Shown: positions 6,326 through 11,505 of the stretch, piece after piece | Layout of the letters: every line of letters starts with the position of its first letter | Numbering within the stretch: the stretch's first letter is position 1 | Origin: Oscillospiraceae bacterium | GTDB lineage: Bacteria; Bacillota; Clostridia; Oscillospirales; CAG-272 | Length of the DNA stretch: 11,505 bases | Reading direction: 5' to 3' | Assembly: GCA_015065395.1 (NCBI GenBank) | Contig: SVQJ01000039.1 | Coordinates: 1 to 11,505 of the forward strand | Translations under genes and position numbers: made by a program | The notes under the pieces: generated by a model | Told to the model about the DNA's origin: nothing | The model's database searches: none | The model's input: only the letters and a program-made list of their open reading frames with translations

Positions 6326-6364
6326 AAAATCCCTGTAAAAGCTTGCTCTTTTGCAGGGATTTTT
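6326..6364 (+). terminator. Intrinsic terminator of the aminotransferase gene
   Basis: AAAATCCCTGTAAAAG (6326-6341) pairs with CTTTTGCAGGGATTTT (6348-6363), 16 pairs with one G-U, over a CTTGCT loop and ending in a T-run. It lies 26 bases after the stop codon. The A/T-rich ends suggest it may also act in reverse. Confidence 0.92.
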
Positions 6365-6411
6365 CCTTTATCCATCCTTCAGACCGCAATTTGATAAGCA
6401 AAAGCGCAGCA

Positions 6412-6452
6412 ACAAAAAAGCTTGCAAAAGCGATGGCTTTTGCAAGCTTTTT
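6412..6452 (-). terminator. Intrinsic terminator of rplJ-rplL
   Basis: A perfect 17 bp inverted repeat (6415-6431 with 6436-6452) closes on a four-base loop. On the minus strand it ends in GCTTTTTTGTT, the expected T-tail, 40 bases after the rplL stop. T-runs on both sides make it likely bidirectional. Together with 6326-6364 it insulates the two convergent units. Confidence 0.92.
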
Positions 6453-6491
6453 GTTATTCTCGGATCTTCGGGAATGTTAGTTAAAGCTAAA

Positions 6492-6866
6492 TTACTTAAG
6501 CTCAACCTCTGCGCCTGCAGCAACGAGCTTAGTCTTGATAGCCTCAGCGTCTTCCTTAGAAGCGCCTTCCTTGATCTTAGAAGGAACGCCTTCAACCATT
6601 TCCTTAGCCTCTTTAAGGCCGAGACCTGTGAGCTCACGAACAACCTTGATTACGTCGAGCTTCTTAGCGCCGAAGCTGGTCATAACAACGTCGAACTCAG
6701 TCTTCTCCTCAGCAGCGGGAGCAGCAGCGCCTGCAACTGCAACTGCAGCAACGGGAGCAGCGGATACGCCGAACTCTTCCTCGATAGCCTTAACGAGATC
6801 TGCGAGTTCAAGAATAGTAAGAGCCTTGATTTCTTCAAGGATAGCAGTGGTCTTTTCGGATGCCAT
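6492..6866 (-). CDS. rplL: 50S ribosomal protein L7/L12
   Basis: L7/L12 is the multi-copy stalk protein that recruits and stimulates the translational GTPases (IF2, EF-Tu, EF-G, RF3). The 124-residue length is typical. The N-terminal helical dimerisation domain (1-32, EEIKALTILELADLVKAIEE), an Ala/Pro/Val-rich flexible hinge (about 36-52, AAPVAAVAVAGAAAPAAEE) and the globular C-terminal domain with VIKVVRELTGLGLKEAK (72-88) and VEGVPSKIKEG (91-101) are all present. The start is the ATG at 6864-6866, with GGAGGT upstream; an in-frame TTG 15 bases earlier lies inside that site. It follows rplJ by 69 bp on the same transcript and has its own strong ribosome binding site, as expected for a protein made in excess over L10. 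Confidence 0.98.
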   Translation of the reverse strand: MASEKTTAILEEIKALTILELADLVKAIEEEFGVSAAPVAAVAVAGAAAPAAEEKTEFDVVMTSFGAKKLDVIKVVRELTGLGLKEAKEMVEGVPSKIKEGASKEDAEAIKTKLVAAGAEVELK

Positions 6867-6911
6867 TTTAAGTACCTCCAAATAATTAGATAATTTTTTA
6901 ATTTTTCTTTT

Positions 6912-6944
6912 GCAGCTTATGCTGCGCGTGCTGAATTATTCAGC
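6912..6944 (-). other. Tandem hairpins at the rplJ stop codon / rplJ-rplL junction
   Basis: On the minus strand GCTGAA-TAA-TTCAGC (6930-6944) is a perfect six-pair hairpin whose three-base loop is exactly the rplJ stop codon. Five bases on, GCAGC-ATAA-GCTGC (6912-6925) forms a second hairpin. A-rich sequence follows, so these are not terminators. They may affect mRNA processing or the relative output of rplJ and rplL. Confidence 0.5.
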
Positions 6945-7484
6945 TGCAGGTGCTTCTGCTTCTGCAGGAGCTTCCTCTGCGGGAGCTGCCTCTCCGTCCT
7001 TATCAATGATAGCCTGGAGAGCAACTGCGAGACCTGTAAGGGGTCCCTGGAGTGAACCGAGCATTCTGGCGAGAAGAACTTCCTTGGGGGGAATCTCTGC
7101 AAGCTCTTTAACGGTTGCAACATCTACTACTGCACCGTCAAGGAAACCGCCGCGAAGCTCAAAGGACTCGATCTTATCTGCATATTCCTTGAGGATCTTT
7201 GCAGGAGCGATCGGATCATCATAGCTGATTGCGAGAGCGTTCATGCCTTCAAGCTCGCTCTTAAGCGCACCGTAGCCTGCGATGTCTGCAGCACGGCCGA
7301 TAAGGGAGTTCTTGATAACGGAATACTCAACGCCTGCCTTACGGAGATCTGCACGAAGCTTTGTATCATCCGCAACTGTGATACCCTGATACTTAACGAG
7401 TACGCCGGATGCAGCGCGGCTCATCTTATCAGAAAGATCAGCAACAACAGCTTTTTTCTGTTCAAGGATCTTTTCACTGGGCAT
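6936..7484 (-). CDS. rplJ: 50S ribosomal protein L10
   Basis: L10 (uL10) binds 23S rRNA with L11 and anchors the L7/L12 dimers of the ribosomal stalk. The 182-residue protein has the expected N-terminal rRNA-binding domain, with KILEQKKAVVADLSDKM (5-21) and LVKYQGITVADDTKLRADLR (29-48), and SVIKNSLIGRA. The C-terminal helix that carries L12 dimers (about 133-163) is followed by an Ala/Pro/Glu tail, AAPAEEAPAEAEAPAAE. The start ATG at 7482-7484 has AGGAGGT upstream. The 5' region is an L10 leader RNA with an attenuator, and rplL follows. Unusually, rplK and rplA do not precede it and rpoB does not follow rplL; rlmN and a terminator are there instead. Confidence 0.98.
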   Translation of the reverse strand: MPSEKILEQKKAVVADLSDKMSRAASGVLVKYQGITVADDTKLRADLRKAGVEYSVIKNSLIGRAADIAGYGALKSELEGMNALAISYDDPIAPAKILKEYADKIESFELRGGFLDGAVVDVATVKELAEIPPKEVLLARMLGSLQGPLTGLAVALQAIIDKDGEAAPAEEAPAEAEAPAAE

Positions 7485-7522
7485 TGTAAATACCTCCTTG
7501 TAATATTTGTCCGACAGCCTGG

Positions 7523-7561
7523 AAAAACAAAAGCGCCTTTCCCCAAATCGAGAAAAGACGC
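7523..7561 (-). terminator. Attenuator terminator in the rplJ leader
   Basis: Minus-strand GCGTCTTTTCTC (7550-7561) pairs with GGGGAAAGGCGC (7533-7544), 12 pairs with three G-U, over a five-base loop. It is followed by TTTTGTTTTT (7523-7532). It lies between the promoter and the rplJ start, so it must be passed to express rplJ-rplL. The GTCTTT arm could instead pair with AAAGAC early in the leader, a possible antiterminator. Confidence 0.82.
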
Positions 7562-7634
7562 AGATATATCTTATATCATGTCTCCTCGGCAGGAAAGCTT
7601 TAGCTTTTACCGTAACCTGCTGTCTTTGGTGAAC
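7523..7634 (-). ncRNA. Ribosomal protein L10 leader (autoregulatory mRNA element)
   Basis: The transcript from the promoter at 7641-7669 begins near 7634 and carries the hallmark L10-leader sequences: CCAAAGACAGCAGG (7629-7616 reading down the minus strand) and CCTGCCGAGGAGACAT, with GCAGG pairing CCTGC. An inner hairpin, AAAGC-TAAA-GCTTT (7594-7607), lies in the arm. L10 bound to L7/L12 is known to bind this RNA and repress its own operon; in Bacillus subtilis this works by transcription termination, and the terminator at 7523-7561 fits that mode. Recognition is from the conserved motif and position. Confidence 0.88.
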
Positions 7635-7640
7635 ATTAGG

Positions 7641-7669
7641 ATTATAGCACTACCGACCTTACTTGTCAA
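7641..7669 (-). promoter_or_regulatory. Perfect consensus promoter of rplJ-rplL
   Basis: Minus-strand TTGACA (7664-7669), a 17 bp spacer and TATAAT (7641-7646), with TG one base before the -10 box. All twelve core bases match consensus and the extended -10 is present. The -35 box starts only 23 bp after the rlmN stop codon. Confidence 0.93.
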
Positions 7670-7692
7670 TAGCTTTTTCAAATATTTTCACA

Positions 7693-8751
7693 TTATTTTA
7701 CTGCTTTTTGAGACTGATTTTCCATATTATTAAGTCTCAGCTGACCGCAGGAAGCATCAATATCGCTTCCCAGGCGGCGGCGGATGGTGGCATTCATGCC
7801 GTTTTCCTCAAGAAGGCGGCAAAAGCGCTCCGCTCCCTTTCTGTCCGGCGCTTCAAAGCCTGTTTCATCCACACGGTTCAGCATTATAAGATTGATATGG
7901 CAGGGCCCCTTGATTCCCTTTTTCAAAAGCCCCGAAAGATCCTTTGCGTCTCTCTCGCTGTCATTCTCACCGGAAATGAGAGTATACTCAAAGGAGACCC
8001 TTCGCCCTGTTTTTTCAAAATACTCCCTGCAGGCTGCCAAAAGCGGTTCTATGGGATATTTATTATTTACAGGCATCAGAGACGATCTTCTCTCATCATT
8101 TGAAGCATGGAGAGATATGGAAAGGGTGACGGGAAGGCCCTCCTTTGAAAGCCTTTTTATCCCCGGGATAAGTCCGCAGGTGGAGACGGAAATATGGCGA
8201 AGGCCGATATTCAGTCCTGCCTCTGCTGAAACGAGGCGCAAAAACTTAACCGTATTATCATAATTATCCAGCGGCTCGCCGATACCCATCATAACGATAC
8301 CGCCGACTCGCTCCCCCGTATCTCTTCCGATAACTGCTATCTGACCGAAAATCTCGCCTGCCGTCAGATCTCTCGCCCTGCCTCTGAGGGTGGATGCACA
8401 GAATCTACAGCCCATTCTGCACCCTGCCTGACAGGAAACGCATACCGTATTACCATGCTCATATCTCATAAACACGCTTTCAACGCACTCTCCGTCGATC
8501 ATACGCATAAGGTATTTTACGGTTCCGTCCTTTTGGGAGACCTGTTTTTTCACGATCTCGGGGAGGCGGTAATCGCATTCTTCCTCAATCCTTTCACGAA
8601 AGGCCTTCGGAAGATTATTCATTTCAGAGAGCGGCGTTCCCTTCTGCATCCACGAGTAAAGCTGTTCTCCGCGGAATTTCTTTTCTCCCATTTCAACGGC
8701 AAGGGAGCGGCACTCATCAAGAGTTAATGAAAGGATATCTGTTTTTTCCAT
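7693..8751 (-). CDS. rlmN: 23S rRNA (adenine2503-C2) / tRNA (adenine37-C2) methyltransferase, radical SAM
   Basis: RlmN methylates C2 of A2503 in 23S rRNA (and A37 of some tRNAs in bacteria studied), using a [4Fe-4S] cluster, SAM and a methyl-cysteine intermediate. The 352-residue protein has the N-terminal helical domain (1-95), the radical SAM motif C111-x3-C115-x2-C118 (CRMGCRFC), GIGEPLDNYD (157-166), HISVSTCGL (187-193) and SISLHASND (211-219). The two catalytic cysteines correspond to C104 and C335 (DIDASCGQL), the latter being the methyl carrier. The start ATG at 8749-8751 lies four bases after the rsmB stop, and its GGAG site overlaps the last rsmB codons, so translation is probably coupled. 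No terminator is seen before the rplJ promoter. Confidence 0.96.
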   Translation of the reverse strand: MEKTDILSLTLDECRSLAVEMGEKKFRGEQLYSWMQKGTPLSEMNNLPKAFRERIEEECDYRLPEIVKKQVSQKDGTVKYLMRMIDGECVESVFMRYEHGNTVCVSCQAGCRMGCRFCASTLRGRARDLTAGEIFGQIAVIGRDTGERVGGIVMMGIGEPLDNYDNTVKFLRLVSAEAGLNIGLRHISVSTCGLIPGIKRLSKEGLPVTLSISLHASNDERRSSLMPVNNKYPIEPLLAACREYFEKTGRRVSFEYTLISGENDSERDAKDLSGLLKKGIKGPCHINLIMLNRVDETGFEAPDRKGAERFCRLLEENGMNATIRRRLGSDIDASCGQLRLNNMENQSQKAVK

Positions 8752-8755
8752 TGGC

Positions 8756-10042
8756 TCACTCCTTTACCATTTTGCAAATATAGAATCCGTCGGTCTTATC
8801 GGTATGGGGAAACAAGGTCAGAGAGCCTTGACATTCGCCCCCTGCCCAGCTGAAGGGTGCAAGAGAAAAGCTTGGGTGGGATTCCAAAAATCTTCGGCAA
8901 ACGCCGAAATTTTCTTCGGGATTCAGCGTGCAGGTAGAATATACCAACGTTCCGCCGCTTTTTACGTATTCTGACGCACCGCAGAGCACCTCGTACTGGA
9001 TATCGGGAAGTCTGTCCACGCTTGAAAGCTCTTTGTATTTAATATCGGGCTTTTTACCTATGACGCCGAGACCTGAGCAGGGGGCATCGCAAAGTACCCT
9101 GTCAGCTTTACCGCAAAGAAGCGCATCCGGCTCTCTCGCATCTCTCTCTGCGGTCTTTATAATGCTTATTCCCAGCTTTTTCGCTCCCTTTTCGATGAGA
9201 GAAAGCTTGTTTTTATGAAGATCAAAGGAAAACAGCTCTCCCTTATTCTCCATTCCCACAGCAACGGCAAAGCTTTTGCCGCCGGGACAAGCGCAGGTAT
9301 CCACAACAGTCTCCCCCGGGAGGGCACCCAGGATCTGTGAACACAGGGTGCTTGCGGTATCCTGCACGAACCACAGCCCATTTTCAATACCTTGAGAAAC
9401 TCCCTCAAAGGAATTCACTGTGATGCTGTTTTCGCAAACAGGGGAGATCTCAGCCAAAAGCATTTTTGCGGCCTCGTTCACGGATATTTTTAAGGTATTG
9501 ACGCGAAGGCTTATTTTTTCTCTTTCCAAAAAGGCTTTGAAGATCTCTTCCGTCTGTGAAAAGCCATACCATCCGATAAATCTCCGACACAGCTCTTCGG
9601 GAACGGAAAAGGCTACCGAAAGATAGTCTATACTCTCCTCTTTCGGAAAGGCAGCGCTTTTTCCGTCTCTTATAAAAGAGCGCAGCACGGCATTAACAAA
9701 GCCCTTTGCTTTTTTACCCGCAAGGGAGACTGATTCATCCACTGCGGCGTGATCGGGCACTCTGTCCATAAAGGAGAGCTGATATATTCCCAATCGCAAA
9801 GCAACAAGAGCCTCTTCATCTGTTTTATCCAAGGGAGTTCTGGAATAGCGGCTGATTATCTTATCGAGGGTTATTGCTCTTTCAACAACGCCGTACACAA
9901 GAGCGGTATAAAGCCCTCTGTCCTCCTCGCTCATATCAGAGCGGTTCAGCGTTGCATTTATTTCAAGATTCGTATACTTTCCGCCCTTCATTTTCAGTAA
10001 AGAGGCGAATGCCGCGGCCCTTGCAGGATTTACTCTTTCCAT
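8756..10042 (-). CDS. rsmB: 16S rRNA (cytosine967-C5)-methyltransferase RsmB
   Basis: RsmB methylates C5 of C967 in 16S rRNA using SAM. The 428-residue protein begins with a NusB-like RNA-binding domain (about 4-130, including VYGVVERAITLDKII and GFVNAVLRSF). The Rossmann methyltransferase domain follows: SAM-binding motif DTCACPGGKS (248-257), motif IV DAPCSGLGVIGKKPD (319-333, C322 for product release) and motif VI STCTLNPEEN (369-378, catalytic C371), ending in GFYICKMVKE. The start ATG at 10040-10042 overlaps the end of fmt by 13 bp with only a weak upstream ribosome binding site, which suggests coupled re-initiation. It is the third gene of def-fmt-rsmB-rlmN. Confidence 0.95.
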   Translation of the reverse strand: MERVNPARAAAFASLLKMKGGKYTNLEINATLNRSDMSEEDRGLYTALVYGVVERAITLDKIISRYSRTPLDKTDEEALVALRLGIYQLSFMDRVPDHAAVDESVSLAGKKAKGFVNAVLRSFIRDGKSAAFPKEESIDYLSVAFSVPEELCRRFIGWYGFSQTEEIFKAFLEREKISLRVNTLKISVNEAAKMLLAEISPVCENSITVNSFEGVSQGIENGLWFVQDTASTLCSQILGALPGETVVDTCACPGGKSFAVAVGMENKGELFSFDLHKNKLSLIEKGAKKLGISIIKTAERDAREPDALLCGKADRVLCDAPCSGLGVIGKKPDIKYKELSSVDRLPDIQYEVLCGASEYVKSGGTLVYSTCTLNPEENFGVCRRFLESHPSFSLAPFSWAGGECQGSLTLFPHTDKTDGFYICKMVKE

Positions 10043-10974
10043 TTCAGCTTATCGCCCGCCTCGATACGGCGGCCTCTCACGAAATCGGCGGCAGACATTC
10101 TTCCCTTTCCTTCGGGGAGAACCTCCTTGATTCTTATCTTTTTGCCATCGGCACACACTACCTCAAAGCCGTCCTTATCCACGACGGTGACAGTTCCGGG
10201 AGCGGCCTCGGATGCGCCGCTTGCCGCCTCTGCCGCCACTATCTTCAAAAGTCTGCCGTCGGGTGTTTTTGTGACTGCAAGAGGAAATGGTGAAAGCCCT
10301 CTTATACGGCAGAGTAGCTTTTCACGCACGGCAGAAAAATCTATGATACAATCCTCTTTTGTTATTTTCTCTGCATAAGTGGCAAGGGCTTCGTCCTGCT
10401 TTTCGGGGGCGGCACTGCCATCCTTTAGCATAGTGACCGCCTTTACCAAGGCTCTGCCTGCAATGTCTGCCAGGCGGTCATGGAGAGTTTCAAAATTATC
10501 CTTCTCGGTAATGGGCGTTTTTTCGATAAGGATAATATCTCCCGTATCGATCCCCTCCGCCATATACTGCACGGTGATACCCGTCTCGCTCTCTCCGTTC
10601 ATAAGGGCGCGCTGGATAGGCGCGGCACCCCGGTAATAGGGGAGAACGGAGCCGTGGGCATTGATACAGCCGTACTTGGGATAATCAAGAATGTATTTCG
10701 GAAGGATCTTACCGTATGCGGCAACGACAATGATATCGGGATCCATCCGGCAAAGCTCTTCCATAAAAGCTTCATCCTTCAAGGTCACAGGCTGGTAAAC
10801 AGGCAGAGAATGCTCCGAAGCGTAGACCTTCACGGGGGGAGGGGTCAATTTATAGCTTCTTCCCTTAGGCTTATCAGGCTGAGTTACCACTCCTACGATC
10901 TCGTGGCCTGCATTCTTCAATGCATCAAGGCAGACCATCGCGAAATCGGGAGTTCCCATAAACAATACCTTCAT
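10030..10974 (-). CDS. fmt: Methionyl-tRNA formyltransferase
   Basis: Fmt transfers a formyl group from 10-formyl-tetrahydrofolate to Met-tRNA(fMet) for initiation of translation. The 314-residue length is normal. It opens with MKVLFMGTPDFA; the tRNA-contacting loop is around 32-48 (QPDKPKGRSYKLTPPPV). The catalytic set is N105 and H107 in CINAHGSVLPYYRGAAPIQ and D143 in EGIDTGDI. The C-terminal OB-like domain runs from about 205 to the end. The start ATG (10972-10974) shares its A with the def stop codon (TAATG), and its GAGGT site lies inside def. Def removes the group that Fmt adds, and the pair is commonly adjacent. Confidence 0.97.
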   Translation of the reverse strand: MKVLFMGTPDFAMVCLDALKNAGHEIVGVVTQPDKPKGRSYKLTPPPVKVYASEHSLPVYQPVTLKDEAFMEELCRMDPDIIVVAAYGKILPKYILDYPKYGCINAHGSVLPYYRGAAPIQRALMNGESETGITVQYMAEGIDTGDIILIEKTPITEKDNFETLHDRLADIAGRALVKAVTMLKDGSAAPEKQDEALATYAEKITKEDCIIDFSAVREKLLCRIRGLSPFPLAVTKTPDGRLLKIVAAEAASGASEAAPGTVTVVDKDGFEVVCADGKKIRIKEVLPEGKGRMSAADFVRGRRIEAGDKLKWKE

Positions 10975-11444
10975 TATTCTACCTCTATTTCATCGGGATC
11001 TAACATCTGAGCGTGATCTACAAAAAGTATGCCGTCCAAATGATCTATTTCATGACAAAGCGCTCTCGCCTTGAGGCCACTTCCGGAAACTGTAAATTCC
11101 TCGCCGTTTCTGTTGATCGCTTTAACGGTGACGTTCATGGGACGATTGGTCACGCCCCACTTTCCGGGAACCGAAAGGCATCCCTCTATCTCCTCTTGAT
11201 GGCCGCTCTTTTCAACGATCACAGGGTTTATAAGCTCGATAAGATCCCCCTCCTCAACCTCTACAAGGGCTATACGGCGGCGCACACCCACCTGAGGCGC
11301 TGCAAGGCCGCACCCGTCTGCTTTATGGAGCGTTTCTGCCATATCATCAAGGAGAGTGAGTATACGGGGGGTGATCTCTGCTATCTCTCTGCACTTTCCT
11401 CGAAGGACGCTGTCGCCCTCTTTTACAATTTTAAGAATTGCCAT
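10974..11444 (-). CDS. def: Peptide deformylase
   Basis: Def removes the formyl group from the N-terminal methionine of new proteins as they leave the ribosome; it is an Fe(II)-type metallohydrolase. The 156-residue protein contains the three family motifs: GCGLAAPQ (44-51), EGCLSVP (87-93, metal ligand C89) and HEIDH (131-135, metal ligands H131 and H135, catalytic E132). The start ATG at 11442-11444 has AGGAAG about eight bases upstream. The 61 bp upstream of the gene are AT-rich, with a possible -10-like GTATAAG at the very edge, so I cannot say whether a promoter or an upstream gene such as priA leads the operon. It overlaps fmt by one base. Confidence 0.97.
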   Translation of the reverse strand: MAILKIVKEGDSVLRGKCREIAEITPRILTLLDDMAETLHKADGCGLAAPQVGVRRRIALVEVEEGDLIELINPVIVEKSGHQEEIEGCLSVPGKWGVTNRPMNVTVKAINRNGEEFTVSGSGLKARALCHEIDHLDGILFVDHAQMLDPDEIEVE

Positions 11445-11505
11445 TTTTATATCTTCCTTTTCGTTAATTTACAATTAATTCTTATTAAAATTTGCACTTA
11501 TACTA
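11445..11505. other. AT-rich region upstream of def
   Basis: This holds the def ribosome binding site (AAAGGAAG on the minus strand) and about 50 AT-rich bases with no clear terminator or complete promoter. It is cut by the window edge. Confidence 0.4.

Noticed and set aside
6535..6885. Plus-strand frame of 116 codons over rplL, and similar frames over rplJ
   Set aside because: They are antisense shadows of Ala- and Glu-rich ribosomal protein genes without translation signals.
7523..7634. T-box or metabolite riboswitch in the rplJ leader
   Set aside because: There is no T-box motif or specifier loop, and the sequence fits the L10 leader at the expected place.

Overview
The window looks like a chromosomal segment of a moderate-GC anaerobic Firmicute, most likely class Clostridia. 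Supporting signs are strong AGGAGG-type ribosome binding sites, consensus SigA-type promoters with 17-18 bp spacers, many intrinsic terminators, a bifunctional AdhE, and the def-fmt-rsmB-rlmN order typical of Clostridia. I cannot name genus or species. I see no phage, transposase, CRISPR array or defence module. Most of the window is housekeeping, and nothing in it clearly amounts to a new biological system.

Layout. Positions 1-3166 (minus strand) hold a fermentation unit: a consensus promoter, a short leader hairpin, adhE (acetyl-CoA to ethanol), and 11 bp after it the start of an APH-fold small-molecule kinase cut off by the window edge. Positions 3167-3470 hold no convincing gene. Positions 3471-3631 (minus) are a complete tRNA-Gln(UUG) transcription unit with promoter, gene with encoded CCA, and terminator. 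Positions 3632-4116 are an AT-rich spacer carrying a compact GC-rich palindromic element with terminator-like form. Positions 4117-4858 (minus) are an unrecognised five-helix membrane protein with its own promoter and terminator. Divergent from it, 4913-6364 (plus) is the unit for a PLP-dependent aspartate aminotransferase-type enzyme, with a leader hairpin and a strong terminator.

Positions 6412-7669 (minus) are the rplJ-rplL unit (ribosomal stalk proteins L10 and L7/L12), with a perfect consensus promoter, an L10-leader autoregulatory RNA, an attenuator-type terminator in that leader and a terminator after rplL. Positions 7693-11444 (minus) are a tightly packed operon, def-fmt-rsmB-rlmN, whose genes overlap or almost touch. 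Its products prepare initiator tRNA (Fmt), deformylate nascent proteins (Def) and methylate rRNA (RsmB, RlmN).

How it fits together. The right half is almost wholly translation: initiation chemistry, rRNA modification and the ribosomal stalk. The rplJ promoter starts 23 bp after rlmN with no terminator visible between, so operon read-through could enter the L10 leader. The main oddities are that rplJ-rplL is separated from its usual rplK-rplA and rpoB-rpoC neighbours, the palindromic element at 3692-3751, the kinase apparently co-transcribed with adhE, and several leader or intergenic hairpins.
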